Shown: positions 29,643 to 38,988 of the stretch, piece after piece
How the letters are laid out: the number at the start of each line of letters is the position of its first letter
Position numbering within the stretch: position 1 is the stretch's first letter
Source of the DNA: Shouchella rhizosphaerae
GTDB lineage: Bacteria > Bacillota > Bacilli > Bacillales > Bacillaceae_D
Direction of reading: 5' to 3'
Assembly: GCF_900142675.1 (NCBI RefSeq)
Contig: NZ_FRBS01000003.1
Location: 480,674 to 544,673, forward strand
Length of the DNA: 64,000 nucleotides
Translations under genes and position numbers: made by a program
The notes under the pieces: generated by a model
What the model was told of the DNA's origin: nothing
Databases searched by the model: none
What the model saw: only the letters and a program-made list of their open reading frames with translations

Positions 29643-31016
29643 TTACATATATTTCATCGGATCGACTGCATTTGAACGGTCCCAGTTAAATGGCCCTTCA
29701 TGGACTTCGAAGTGCAAGTGTGGCCCTGTCGACCTGCCCGTATTGCCCATTAGTCCCAGCTGCTGGCCTGCTTTAACACGGTCACCAGGGCTGACATCAA
29801 TCCGTTCAAGATGGGCATACACTGTTGTCAGTTGTTTTCCGTCGATTTGGTGGGTAACGACAACCCAGTTGCCAAAGTCACTGCGGTATTCTGTAGAAGC
29901 AACCGTTCCATCTAACACAGAGACGATTGGCACATCGCCCGCTCTGCCGTTCTTACCAATATCGATGCCCCAGTGCATTCTTCCCCAGCGTTGGCCGTAA
30001 TTCGATGTAATCGATCCTGTTGCCGGCCGTACAAACGCGCCTGAACTTTCTACAGAAGGAACAGCCTCTTGTTCTTGGTTGCTCTTCTCGTTGTTGTTAT
30101 CGTCGCCTGCTTGCGGCTTTTCAGCAGCTTGGGCTATTTCGCTGGATTCCTCCGTTTCCTTCGCCTTTGCCGCCTCCTGTTCCTTAGCAGCTTGTTCTTC
30201 GGCCTCACGGGCTTTACGTTCCTCTTCTTCTTTTAGGCGTTCCTGTTCTTCTTCCCACGCTTTTAACTCAGCTTCCAGCGCTTCTTCTTGCTTTTGCAAG
30301 GATTCTTCCTCAGACATGATGTCGCCTAACTGCGCTTGTAGTTCTTCTTCCTTTTCTTTTAACTCCGCTTGCAACTCGTCTATTTCTTCCGTTTGCTCAA
30401 CAAGATCTTCTTTTAACGCTTCGAGTTCTGCCTTTTGCGCTTCGACATCAGCCTGTTTTTCTTCTACTTCCTCTTTTTTCGCTTGTAGTTCTTTTTCATC
30501 AGCTATGTATTCATCAAGCATTTCCTGGTCATGTTTGGCAATTGTAGAAATAGCTGAAACCCGTTCAATAAAATCGCCAAAACTTTTCGCACCAAGTAAA
30601 ACTTCTAAATAACTGACTTCGCCACCAGATTCATAGGCAGCAACGGCCCGTTCTTCCAAAAGCCCCCGTCTCTCAGCTATTCGTTCTTCCATAACCGCAA
30701 TTTCTTCCTCTAATGACTCGATATCCGCTTCTATTTCTGCCAATTCCGCTTCTGTTTCGTCTAAGTTTTGTTGTGTTGTTTCTTCTTCCTGCTTCAATTC
30801 ATCCAATTCTGCTTGGAGATCTTTTAATTCGCTGTCTAATTTCGTTAGATCGGACTCCGTTTTTTCGGCTTTTTCAACGTTTTCTTTTTGTTGTTCTTGC
30901 ACGTCATCCAACTGTTTCTTTATATCGGGTTCTGCAAAAGCTGGCTGAAAACTACTGCCTAGCAAAGCGCCAGCAATGGTTAAAGCAGCAGTTGTAGTGA
31001 CCATTCGTTTTTTCAC
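29643..31016 (-). CDS. Secreted coiled-coil M23 murein hydrolase (EnvC/CwlO-position)
   Basis: 457 residues. A signal peptide (KKR, hydrophobic core, cleavage after QPAFA) is followed by a very long charged coiled coil (about residues 30-290, Glu/Lys/Gln-rich heptads) and a C-terminal LytM/M23 zinc peptidase domain (HWGIDIG and HLHFEVH, with His/Asp metal ligands). It lies 20 bases after ftsX in the same operon. FtsEX controls the coiled-coil hydrolase CwlO in B. subtilis and EnvC in E. coli, so this is likely the FtsEX-controlled cell-elongation hydrolase. The GTG start with AGGGGG is chosen; a longer frame of 21 residues has no SD. Confidence 0.9.
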   Translation of the reverse strand: MKKRMVTTTAALTIAGALLGSSFQPAFAEPDIKKQLDDVQEQQKENVEKAEKTESDLTKLDSELKDLQAELDELKQEEETTQQNLDETEAELAEIEADIESLEEEIAVMEERIAERRGLLEERAVAAYESGGEVSYLEVLLGAKSFGDFIERVSAISTIAKHDQEMLDEYIADEKELQAKKEEVEEKQADVEAQKAELEALKEDLVEQTEEIDELQAELKEKEEELQAQLGDIMSEEESLQKQEEALEAELKAWEEEQERLKEEEERKAREAEEQAAKEQEAAKAKETEESSEIAQAAEKPQAGDDNNNEKSNQEQEAVPSVESSGAFVRPATGSITSNYGQRWGRMHWGIDIGKNGRAGDVPIVSVLDGTVASTEYRSDFGNWVVVTHQIDGKQLTTVYAHLERIDVSPGDRVKAGQQLGLMGNTGRSTGPHLHFEVHEGPFNWDRSNAVDPMKYM

Positions 31017-31036
31017 CGTTTTTCCCCCTATTTCGA

Positions 31037-31921
31037 TTACACATTTAAAAATTTCCGCACAGACATGGCACTTCCCCAAATGCCAACAATTAAACCAACA
31101 GCTAGCAGCAACAGCGACACTTGCACAATCAGCTGCCCTGGCTCAAGAAGCGAGTAAAGCGAGCTTTGTAAAAAATCGCCTGAATTGCTGTACACGTATT
31201 GATAGCCAAAGCTTAGAATTAGAATCGGGCCAATGCTGCCAAAGGTACCTAACAAAGCGCCCTCGACTAAAAATGGACTACGTACAAAGCCATTTGTCGC
31301 TCCAACGAGTTTCATAATTTGAATCTCTTTTTTACGGGCAACAATTGTAAGTTTAATTGTATTTGAGATTAAGAACATCGCCGTTAAAAGCAAGCCGAGA
31401 ATAACTACTAGGCCAATTATACGGCTTGTATTCGTTAGTTTAAATAAATCAGGCAGTACATCTGCCCCATAAGATACATTGCTTACATAATCATGATGAT
31501 TGACTTTTTGGGCAACGGCTTCTGTTTCTTGAGGAGAGGCGGCAGTAACTTTCAATGCATCCGGCAGTGGGTTCTCTTCTCTTATACTTTCATACACTTC
31601 TCCAGTAGAAGCAATTAAACTTTCTAACCCTTCCTCTTTATCAATGAAAATAACCTCTTCTACTTCAGGAAGGGTACGAACTTCGTCTAATAGTTCTTGC
31701 ACTTCCTCTTCGCCAGTTCCCCGTTCAATAAAGGCACGAATTTCTACATTGTTTTCAATCGTCGATGCGATGTGGTTTCCATTCACAAAGACAATTAAAA
31801 AGAAGCCTACAATAAAAAGCATAACCGTTACCGCACTAATGGACGCAAATGACATCCATCCGCTGCGGCCAATATTCTTGATTCCTTCGCGGAGATGGCG
31901 CAGCATTGTTTTAAACTTCAT
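31037..31921 (-). CDS. ftsX: FtsX, ABC-type permease regulating wall hydrolase
   Basis: 294 residues with four hydrophobic segments (one near residue 25, three in the C-terminal half) and a large extracellular loop after the first. It has the FtsX N-terminus MKFKTMLRHLREGIKNIGRS. It pairs with FtsE to activate the murein hydrolase encoded next. The ATG at 31921 has AAGGGGG and overlaps ftsE by 11 bases; an upstream in-frame extension is rejected. Confidence 0.96.
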   Translation of the reverse strand: MKFKTMLRHLREGIKNIGRSGWMSFASISAVTVMLFIVGFFLIVFVNGNHIASTIENNVEIRAFIERGTGEEEVQELLDEVRTLPEVEEVIFIDKEEGLESLIASTGEVYESIREENPLPDALKVTAASPQETEAVAQKVNHHDYVSNVSYGADVLPDLFKLTNTSRIIGLVVILGLLLTAMFLISNTIKLTIVARKKEIQIMKLVGATNGFVRSPFLVEGALLGTFGSIGPILILSFGYQYVYSNSGDFLQSSLYSLLEPGQLIVQVSLLLLAVGLIVGIWGSAMSVRKFLNV

Positions 31922-32603
31922 AGCCGTAATTCCCCCTTGCTTCATCACGGACGATCCGGCCATTTTCAATCGCGATGACACGACGTTTCAACGTATTGAC
32001 AATCTCTTTGTTATGTGTCGCCATGATCACCGTTGTACCTAGGGAATGGATGCTTTCCAACAAGTCCATAATCGTCCAAGCCGTCTCAGGGTCCAAATTG
32101 CCCGTCGGTTCATCAGCGATCAAAACATCGGGCCGATTCGCAATTGCTCTAGCAATCGCCACCCGTTGCTGTTCGCCGCCAGATAGTTCGCTCGGCAAGA
32201 ACTTTGCTTTGCTTTTTAATTTTACTAGATTTAAAACTTCATTTACACGCTTTTTAATATCGGAAGGATGCTCTTCAATGACTTCAAGTGCAAATGCGAT
32301 GTTTTCATGGACAGTAAGAGAAGGCAAAAGCTTAAAGTCTTGAAACACAACTCCGATATTCCGTCTAAGTTTAGGAATTTCTTTATGTTTTAAAGTCGAT
32401 AAATTAATATTATTTACAAAAATATCACCTTTTGTGGCCTTTTCTTCACGATAGATTAAGCGAATAAAAGTCGATTTGCCCGCACCGCTCGGCCCAACAA
32501 CGTAAACAAATTCACCTTTTTCAATTTGGACAGTCATGCCGTTTAACGCCTTAACATTATTGGGGTATACTTTCCAAACATCATTTAGTTTGATCAAACT
32601 CAT
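31911..32603 (-). CDS. ftsE: FtsE, cell-division ABC ATPase
   Basis: A 230-residue ABC ATPase with Walker A GPSGAGKS, signature LSGGEQQR, Walker B VLIADEPTGNLD and a switch His (ATHNKE). It works with FtsX as a non-transporting signalling ABC complex. SD AAAGGTG before the ATG. Confidence 0.97.
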   Translation of the reverse strand: MSLIKLNDVWKVYPNNVKALNGMTVQIEKGEFVYVVGPSGAGKSTFIRLIYREEKATKGDIFVNNINLSTLKHKEIPKLRRNIGVVFQDFKLLPSLTVHENIAFALEVIEEHPSDIKKRVNEVLNLVKLKSKAKFLPSELSGGEQQRVAIARAIANRPDVLIADEPTGNLDPETAWTIMDLLESIHSLGTTVIMATHNKEIVNTLKRRVIAIENGRIVRDEARGNYGYEV

Positions 32604-32671
32604 TCAACCACACCTTTAAACCTTGGTACCGAAATAACAAACGAATTCCGATTTCGACATGCTTCGCGGTC

Positions 32672-32677
32672 ATTATA
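32672..32677 (-). promoter_or_regulatory. Candidate -10 for ftsEX-M23
   Basis: A perfect TATAAT about 70 bases before ftsE; the -35 at 17 bases is poor. The rest of 32680-32860 is AT-rich with no gene I can support. Confidence 0.4.
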
Positions 32678-32861
32678 TCATCAGCAGCAACAGGGTGACA
32701 TTACATTTTTATTTCAGTTTCGTGATAATTGCTTGATTTGCGTGTTCGTATCGCATTTCCGACCATTGGAGCACTCTTTATTTATTTCGGTCTAATTAGC
32801 CTATGAGTGAATGATTAAATGTACCTATTTTCACAAGTCTAAACACATGGAGAAAAAGGGC

Positions 32862-32892
32862 AAAAAAAAAGAGCGCTCGTCATAGCGCACTC
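32862..32892 (-). terminator. Terminator after yvjA
   Basis: A GAGTGCGCT/AGCGCTC stem with one bulged base, then T9 on the minus strand, 8 bases past the yvjA stop. Confidence 0.88.
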
Positions 32893-32900
32893 AATCAACT

Positions 32901-33770
32901 TTACCTTTTTTTAAACCCTTCTCCTAGCACTTCTGAAGCATTTGTCAGCACAATAAATGCATAGGGATCCGCTCTCTTTACAGTTTGCTTTAATCGCGCC
33001 ACCTCATTTTGGTTGACAACGCACATAAGAACCGCCCGTTCTTTGTTCGTATAACCACCATAACCGACGAGCCTAGTCACACCGCGGTCGACTGAGTCAA
33101 ACAGTGCCTTCTGTACCGTTTCCTCTTGAGAAGAAATAATATAGGCAACTTTTGAATAGCCTATCCCCATTTGCACGAGGTCAATCGTTTTTGTCGTTAC
33201 GAACAGCGAAATTAATGCATACAAGGCCATTTCGATATGAAAGACAAACGCCGACGTGATGACAACGAGGCCGTCAATCATGCCGACACATATGCCAGCT
33301 GAAAGCCCTGTAAATTTTTGCACAATCTGTGCCAGTAGATCGGTCCCACCCGTGCTCGCATTGGCTAAAAAAACGAGGCCAAGGCCAAGACCGACGCCCA
33401 AGCCTCCGAACAAAGCACCGAGAAGAGGATCGCTTACTTCGACAACCCAATCTCTTGTTAAAAAGACAACAAGGGGGACAAATAGCGTGCCAATGAGCGT
33501 TTTTGCCCCGTAACGAAAGCCTCCCAACAACAGCACACCTAAAAGAAAGATCGGAATGTTTAAAGCCCAGAGGGTAAAGGCGGGCTCAAACCCAAACACA
33601 TAGTTGGCGATTGTGCTAATACCGCTAACGCCGCCAGGGGCAATTTGATTTGGCAATAAAAACAAATTAAATGAAATCCCGACTATGGCTGAGCCAATGA
33701 AAATCCTAGTATAATTTAGCCATTTTTCAGCCCCCGTACTGGATTGCCTGTCTCGGCGAGCCCTTCCCAT
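32901..33770 (-). CDS. yvjA: YitT-family membrane protein YvjA
   Basis: 289 residues with about six hydrophobic segments (first half NLFLLPNQIAPGGVSGIST; glycine-rich FGGLGVGLGLGLVF) and a C-terminal DUF2179 domain of about 80 residues (SQEETVQKALFDSVDRGVTR). It belongs to the YitT/YvjA family, whose function is unknown. Its place between ftsE and prfB fits B. subtilis yvjA. AAAGGAG precedes the ATG. Confidence 0.88.
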   Translation of the reverse strand: MGRARRDRQSSTGAEKWLNYTRIFIGSAIVGISFNLFLLPNQIAPGGVSGISTIANYVFGFEPAFTLWALNIPIFLLGVLLLGGFRYGAKTLIGTLFVPLVVFLTRDWVVEVSDPLLGALFGGLGVGLGLGLVFLANASTGGTDLLAQIVQKFTGLSAGICVGMIDGLVVITSAFVFHIEMALYALISLFVTTKTIDLVQMGIGYSKVAYIISSQEETVQKALFDSVDRGVTRLVGYGGYTNKERAVLMCVVNQNEVARLKQTVKRADPYAFIVLTNASEVLGEGFKKR

Positions 33771-33829
33771 ACATGTTCTCCTTTATAAAAGCGGTCGCTC
33801 TTGATATTTAACATTCTCAGGCTTCGTTG

Positions 33830-34934
33830 CTACATTGCCAGCGATTGTCTCAGGTAAGCGTCAATAAACCCGTCAATCTCTCCATCCATGACACTGTTCG
33901 TATTGCCAATTTCAAAGCCAGTGCGGTGGTCTTTCACCATTGAATAAGGATGGAACACATAGGAGCGAATTTGGCTTCCCCACCCAATTTCTTTTTGTTC
34001 GCCACGAATTTCAGCAAGTTCACGCTCTTGCTCTTCAATCCGCAGTTGATACAGTTTCGCTTTCATCATTTTCATTGCTTGTTCCCGGTTTTTAATTTGG
34101 GAACGTTCGCTCTGACAAGTCACAACCGTATTGGTCGGCAAGTGGGTAATCCGCACAGCCGAGTCAGTCGTGTTGACATGCTGGCCGCCCGCCCCACTCG
34201 CACGATACGTATCGATTTTTAAGTCTTCGCTATTTAGTTCAATGTCAACTGCATCATCTAATTCCGGCATCACTTCGCATGACACAAAGGACGTATGCCG
34301 CCTCCCGGATGAGTCAAATGGCGAAATTCGCACGAGGCGGTGCACACCTTTCTCTGCTTTTAAATAGCCATATGCGTTATGCCCTTTTATAAGCAGCGTG
34401 ACGCTTTTGACGCCGGCCTCCTCACCAGGGAGATAGTCGAGCGTCTCGACAGCAAACCCACGCTTTTCTGCCCAGCGCGTGTACATCCTTAGCAACATAG
34501 AAGCCCAATCCTGGGATTCAGTTCCGCCTGCGCCAGGATGGAGTTCTAAAATGGCATTGTTTTTATCGTAAGGGGCACTTAAAAGCAATTGCAACTCAAA
34601 TTGGTTCATTTTTTGTTTAAGCGCAGCAAGGCCCGATTCCAGTTCACTTGCCAGTTCAGTGTCGTCCTCTTCCCGAACAAGCTCATAACTGACTTCCAAG
34701 TCGTCATAGCTTTCAGCCATGTCTTTGAATGTATGGACTTGTTCTTTTAAACCATTTGTTTCATTAATGATCGCTTGCGCTTGCTCCTGGTCATTCCAAA
34801 AATCAGGATCAGCCATTTTTTCTTCTAACTCCGCGATCCGCTCTTCCTTTTCTGCGACGTCAAAGAGACCCCCTAAAGTCAGATAGTCGCTTCTCGAGCG
34901 CCACTAGTTCTTGCTTCATTTCTGTCATGTCCAT
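33830..34934 (-). CDS. prfB: Peptide chain release factor 2 (programmed +1 frameshift)
   Basis: The coding region is in two frames. The ATG at 34934 (SD GAGGTG) gives 24 codons, [20 protein letters not shown] then RGSL, ending at an in-frame UGA (34862-34860). A +1 shift at CUUUGA resumes with DVAEKEERI and the main body. RF2 hallmarks are present: tripeptide SPF (ISPFDSSG) and the GGQ loop ([10 protein letters not shown]). It terminates translation at UGA and UAA, and the frameshift autoregulates RF2 level. It lies just downstream of secA. Confidence 0.97.
34859..34874 (-). promoter_or_regulatory. RF2 frameshift site
   Basis: An internal SD-like AGGGGG (34874-34869), then three bases and CUUUGAC. 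This is the near-universal RF2 recoding signal. Confidence 0.97.
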
Positions 34935-34962
34935 CGTTTACACCTCTACATCAGAGGGCTCC

Positions 34963-37488
34963 TTATCGGTTAGCCCCACAACAATTTTTGTATTTTTTGC
35001 CGCTGCCACAAATGCATGGATCATTTCTGCCAATGTTTTCGGCTTTGCGGACTGGTTTCCGTTTCGCTTTTTTGTCCTCTTGCCCATTGGCTGACGGCCT
35101 CACCGCTTTACCTTCAGCTACTTCCTCACGCTTAAGGTTTTGCTGGACTTGAGCCTTCATCACGTACATAGATACTTCTTCTTCAATTTCAGCAATCATC
35201 GCTTCAAACATATTAAAGCCTTCAAAGCGATATTCACGTAACGGATCGTTTTGGCCGTAAGCGCGCAAATGGATGCCTTGTCGTAATTGATCCATTTGGT
35301 CAATGTGGTTCATCCACTTACGGTCGACAGTGCGCAGCATGATCACTTTTTCGAACTCGCGCATTTGTTCTGAAGAGACTTCTGCTTCTTTCGCATGGTA
35401 TGCAGCGAGGACTTTTTCGGTAATCAACTCGATCAGTTCCTCTTGCTCTTTCCCTTTCAGCTCTTTCTCACTAATTCCGTTTTCAGACAGCAATTGCCCG
35501 TTGATGTAGGTGGCAACAGCAGCCAAATCCCATTCTTCCTGAACGAGCGATTCAGGGCAATGAGTTTGAACAACACGTTCTACAGTCGCCTTCATCATAT
35601 TCTCGACAATTGTTTTTAAGTTATCAGCTTCAAGCACTTCCATCCGTTGTCTGTAGATGATCTCCCGTTGCTCACGCATGACGTCATCAAACTGGAGCAC
35701 TTGTTTACGAGCATCAAAGTTATTGCCTTCAACCCGCTTCTGAGCTGTTTCCACTGCCCTTGAAACCAATGATGATTCAATAGGCTGGTCGTCTTCCATG
35801 CCTAGCTTTTCCATCATCGCTTTCATATTGTCTGAGCCAAACCGCCTCATCAGCTCATCTTCCATTGACAAATAAAATTGAGAAGAACCTACATCCCCTT
35901 GACGCCCAGCACGACCACGCAATTGGTTGTCAATCCGCCGGCTTTCATGGCGCTCTGTACCAAGAACGTGGAGGCCGCCAAGCTCTTTGACCCCTGGGCC
36001 AAGCTTAATGTCCGTCCCCCGGCCAGCCATGTTCGTTGCGATCGTAACGGCGCCTTTATGGCCAGCTTTTTCAATAATTTCTGCTTCTCGTTCATGGTTT
36101 TTCGCATTTAAGACATGGTGTGGAATCCGTTTTCTTGTCAACATTTTGGAAACAACTTCAGATGTTTCAACGTTGACCGTACCTACTAGCACCGGACGCC
36201 CGGTTTTGTGAAGCTCGGCAATTTCATTGACGACTGCGTTAAACTTCCCTTGCATCGTCTTATAAATTAAATCAGGGCGGTCTTCCCGAGCAACCGGTTT
36301 ATTGGTTGGGATGACCATTACGTCCATGCCGTAAATATTGCGGAACTCTTCTTCCTCCGTCTTAGCCGTACCGGTCATTCCTGCGAGCTTTTGATACATA
36401 CGGAAATAGTTTTGGAATGTAATCGACGCTAGCGTGATGCTTTCGCGCTGCACTTCTAAGCCTTCTTTTGCTTCTAGGGCTTGGTGAAGTCCATCGCTAT
36501 AACGCCTTCCTTTCATTAAACGTCCCGTAAACTGGTCAACGATCACGACTTCGCCGTCTTCTACCACATAGTCAGCATCACGGTGCATGGCCACATGGGC
36601 TTTTAACGATTGGTTAATATGATGGTTCAATTGGACATGCTTTTGATCATAAAGGTTGTCGATGTTAAACGCGCGCTCTGCTTTATTGACACCTTCATCC
36701 GTCAACTGGACCGATTTGGTTTTTTCATCGTACGTGTAATCAGCATCGCGCTTTAAAACGCGCACAAATGTATTGGCTTGTCCATAAAGTTTTGTTTTCC
36801 GTTCAACAGAACCAGAAATGATTAGCGGCGTCCGTGCTTCATCAATTAAAATCGAGTCAACTTCATCGATTAACGCAAAATGGAGCGGCCGTTGCACCAT
36901 TTGTTCTTTGTAAAGCACCATGTTATCACGCAAATAATCAAACCCAAGCTCATTATTTGTGCTATAGGTCACATCAGCGGCATATGCTTTTTGTTTTTCT
37001 TCTCTCGTCAAGCCATTTTCATTCAACCCTACTGTCAACCCTAGGAATTGAAAAATCCGCCCATAGTTTTCTAAGTCACGGCGGGCTAGGTAGTTATTGA
37101 CCGTTACAATATGAACGCCTTTTCCTTCAAGGGCTTGGACATAGACGGCAATTGTACCGACGAGCGTCTTTCCTTCCCCTGTTTTCATTTCGGCAATATT
37201 GCCTTGGTGCAGCGCTAGTGCACCGAGCAACTGGACGCGGTATGGATACTCATTTAACACCCTGCCCGCAGCTTCACGAGCAACTGCAAGCGCAGGAACT
37301 ACTATATCGTTAAGAGAAGCGCCTTCTTCTAGTTTTGCCTTAAATTCAGTGGTTTTGTTCTTTAATTGTTCGTCAGAAAGCTGCTTCATTTCATCTGCAA
37401 GCGCCTCGACTTGATCGACGATTTTTTCGTTTTTCTTTAATTGTTTTTGGGCTGGATCGCCGACTATTTTTCGAAGTAATCCAAGCAT
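34963..37488 (-). CDS. secA: Preprotein translocase ATPase SecA
   Basis: About 841 residues with Walker [13 protein letters not shown]-like DEVDSIL, helicase motifs [14 protein letters not shown] and GRAGRQGD, and a C-terminal zinc-binding tail [14 protein letters not shown] that contacts SecB-like partners or ribosomes. It drives secretion through SecYEG. Three ATG codons are in a row; the third (37488, MLGLLRKI) has the best spacing to AGAGAGG. Confidence 0.98.
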   Translation of the reverse strand: MLGLLRKIVGDPAQKQLKKNEKIVDQVEALADEMKQLSDEQLKNKTTEFKAKLEEGASLNDIVVPALAVAREAAGRVLNEYPYRVQLLGALALHQGNIAEMKTGEGKTLVGTIAVYVQALEGKGVHIVTVNNYLARRDLENYGRIFQFLGLTVGLNENGLTREEKQKAYAADVTYSTNNELGFDYLRDNMVLYKEQMVQRPLHFALIDEVDSILIDEARTPLIISGSVERKTKLYGQANTFVRVLKRDADYTYDEKTKSVQLTDEGVNKAERAFNIDNLYDQKHVQLNHHINQSLKAHVAMHRDADYVVEDGEVVIVDQFTGRLMKGRRYSDGLHQALEAKEGLEVQRESITLASITFQNYFRMYQKLAGMTGTAKTEEEEFRNIYGMDVMVIPTNKPVAREDRPDLIYKTMQGKFNAVVNEIAELHKTGRPVLVGTVNVETSEVVSKMLTRKRIPHHVLNAKNHEREAEIIEKAGHKGAVTIATNMAGRGTDIKLGPGVKELGGLHVLGTERHESRRIDNQLRGRAGRQGDVGSSQFYLSMEDELMRRFGSDNMKAMMEKLGMEDDQPIESSLVSRAVETAQKRVEGNNFDARKQVLQFDDVMREQREIIYRQRMEVLEADNLKTIVENMMKATVERVVQTHCPESLVQEEWDLAAVATYINGQLLSENGISEKELKGKEQEELIELITEKVLAAYHAKEAEVSSEQMREFEKVIMLRTVDRKWMNHIDQMDQLRQGIHLRAYGQNDPLREYRFEGFNMFEAMIAEIEEEVSMYVMKAQVQQNLKREEVAEGKAVRPSANGQEDKKAKRKPVRKAENIGRNDPCICGSGKKYKNCCGANR

Positions 37489-37575
37489 CATCATCTTCCT
37501 CTCTTGGCGGCATTGCTCTCCGCGACTGCAAATCCCTCGACTTGCACCTATCTTTATGATACGTTTATCATTTCT

Positions 37576-37604
37576 ATATTAGCAGTTCTAACGGTCGCTT
37601 ACAA
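37576..37604 (-). promoter_or_regulatory. Promoter for secA-prfB
   Basis: TTGTAA, a 17-base spacer and TAATAT, about 80 bases before secA. Confidence 0.5.
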
Positions 37605-37650
37605 GGCAGCAGCCCTATGGAACACTATGTTTTCAACAGTCTACAGCAGC

Positions 37651-37678
37651 AAAAAGAGCATCCGTGGATGCTCTTTTT
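37651..37678. terminator. Bidirectional terminator after hpf
   Basis: A perfect stem GAGCATCC/GGATGCTC with a 2-base loop, flanked by A5 and T5. It lies 11 bases past the hpf stop. Confidence 0.9.
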
Positions 37679-37688
37679 CTGCCTGCTC

Positions 37689-38243
37689 TTACGCTTCAGG
37701 TTCAATTAAGCCGTATTTTCCGTCTTTGCGGCGGTAAACAACATTGGTGCTGCCGCTCTCTGCATCTGAAAAAACAAAGAAATTATGCCCGAGTAAATCC
37801 ATTTGCAAAATCGCCTCTTCCGCATCCATCGGCTTCAAATTAAAGCGCTTCGTGCGTACAACTTCCAGTTCATCGTCTTCAGCGACTTCATCTCGCAAAG
37901 GTTCCAATTCATTTTTAAACATATATTTCAAACTGCCTTCTTGGCGAAATTTGCGATTGACTTTTGTTTTATATTTTCGAATTTGGCGTTCTAGCTTTTC
38001 CACGACTATGTCGATGGCTGCATACATATCCGCGTTAATTTCTTCCCCACGAAGCAAAAGCTTTGGCATTGGAATCGTGACTTCGATGCTTGACTCGCCA
38101 CTCCCGAGAACTTGCAATTTAACGTTTACATCGGCGGTTGGAGTTGTATCAAAATAACGCTCCAATTTCCCCACCTTTTTTTCGATATACTCCCGGATGG
38201 CAGGTGTGACTTCAATGTTTTCCCCACGAATATTAAAATGCAT
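37689..38243 (-). CDS. hpf: Ribosome hibernation promoting factor, long form
   Basis: 184 residues. The N-terminal beta-alpha domain (NIRGENIEVTPAIREYIEKK) binds the 30S subunit, and the C-terminal dimerisation domain (about 125-184, RTKRFNLKPMDAEEAILQMDLLGHNFFVF) pairs 70S into 100S ribosomes. It is the counterpart of B. subtilis YvyD. Perfect SD AAGGAGG before the ATG at 38243; a 15-residue upstream extension is rejected for lacking an SD. Confidence 0.96.
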   Translation of the reverse strand: MHFNIRGENIEVTPAIREYIEKKVGKLERYFDTTPTADVNVKLQVLGSGESSIEVTIPMPKLLLRGEEINADMYAAIDIVVEKLERQIRKYKTKVNRKFRQEGSLKYMFKNELEPLRDEVAEDDELEVVRTKRFNLKPMDAEEAILQMDLLGHNFFVFSDAESGSTNVVYRRKDGKYGLIEPEA

Positions 38244-38267
38244 GTAGAACTCCTCCTTTTCCTTGCT

Positions 38268-38303
38268 TACTTCTACAATTCCCTTCAATATTCCTTCTCA
38301 AAC
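38268..38303 (-). promoter_or_regulatory. Overlapping sigma-B and sigma-H type promoters for hpf
   Basis: Sigma-B type: GTTTGA, 14 bases, GGGAAT (38278-38303). Sigma-H type: GAAGGAATA, 12 bases, GTAGAAGTA (38268-38297; consensus RNAGGAWWW and RNNGAATWW, one mismatch). B. subtilis yvyD is known to be controlled by both sigma factors. Confidence 0.65.
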
Positions 38304-38329
38304 CTTAATAAACTTTACAAAAGATCGAC

Positions 38330-38360
38330 AAAAAACCCGCTTTTTTTAAAAAAGCGGGTT
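38330..38360 (-). terminator. Terminator after the cold-shock gene
   Basis: AACCCGC with a following T-run pairs with its complement (12-13 bp stem), then T6 on the minus strand, about 40 bases past the csp stop. Confidence 0.88.
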
Positions 38361-38400
38361 GAGTATTAGCTATTCATTCATATCCGTTCAGGAATGTGAA

Positions 38401-38598
38401 TTAAAGCTTAACAACATTTGCAGCTTGCGGTCCACGTGCGCCTTCAACGATTTCGAATTCAACGTCTTGACCTTCGTCAAGCGTTTTGAATCCATCAGAG
38501 TTGATTGCAGAGAAATGAACGAATACGTCATCTCCGTCTTCACGCTCGATAAAACCGAAACCTTTTTCTGCATTGAACCATTTTACTTTTCCTTGCAT
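38401..38598 (-). CDS. Cold-shock protein (CspA/CspB family)
   Basis: A 65-residue single OB-fold with RNP1 KGFGFI and RNP2 VFVHF. It ends GPQAANVV as in Bacillus CspB/C/D. It binds single-stranded RNA and DNA and acts as an RNA chaperone. The paralogue cannot be named from sequence alone. AAGGGAATG SD before the ATG. Tandem promoters and a short hairpin leader lie upstream. Confidence 0.95.
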   Translation of the reverse strand: MQGKVKWFNAEKGFGFIEREDGDDVFVHFSAINSDGFKTLDEGQDVEFEIVEGARGPQAANVVKL

Positions 38599-38652
38599 GC
38601 TTCACATTCCCTTCGTTACTGAAAATTCATTGTGGTGCTTTTCCACAGTTTC

Positions 38653-38681
38653 ACTATAACAGCGCAACTCTTAGAAGTCAA
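38653..38681 (-). promoter_or_regulatory. csp promoter, proximal
   Basis: TTGACT, a 17-base spacer and TATAGT. A TGTGG/CCACA hairpin follows in the leader. Confidence 0.75.
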
Positions 38682-38688
38682 ACTCTTT

Positions 38689-38717
38689 ATTTAACAAAGA
38701 ACGCCAACGCTTGTCAA
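38689..38717 (-). promoter_or_regulatory. csp promoter, distal
   Basis: Consensus TTGACA, a 17-base spacer and TTAAAT, 36 bases upstream of the proximal promoter. Confidence 0.6.
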
Positions 38718-38906
38718 TTGATGTCGATTCTAATCTTTTTGATTGTGAGCGCTTTCTTGAAAAGTAGCATAATAACGCGCTTTTTATAAGATAAACGTAG
38801 CGATGAAGAATGTCGAAAACTTTTTTTGCTTTTTTTATTGGAATCCCCTTTTTACGAACGTATTTCTTTGTTAGTACGAATTCCCTATTCCCTAACGATT
38901 TCATCT

Positions 38907-38935
38907 TTGTTACAATAGGCATCAGCACTTGTAAT
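38907..38935 (+). promoter_or_regulatory. Promoter for the plus-strand lipoprotein
   Basis: TTGTTA, a 17-base spacer and TGTAAT, about 55 bases before the TTG start. The stretch 38718-38906 holds no gene I can support. Confidence 0.5.
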
Positions 38936-38988
38936 CAAATTGTAACATTAAAGTGCCTTTAATTTATTCCTTCTGGGAGTGGTAAACA

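Noticed and set aside
30079..30612. 177-codon plus-strand Ser/Cys-rich frame
   Set aside because: It is the antisense shadow of the Glu/Lys-rich coiled coil of the M23 hydrolase.
37630..37652. GTCTACAG next to the hpf terminator, resembling the dispersed-repeat end
   Set aside because: Only 8 bases match and the order of flanking bases differs; no second arm.
38671..38928. 85-codon minus-strand Lys-rich frame upstream of the cold-shock gene
   Set aside because: It covers both csp promoters and overlaps the lipoprotein promoter on the other strand, with no SD or known domain.
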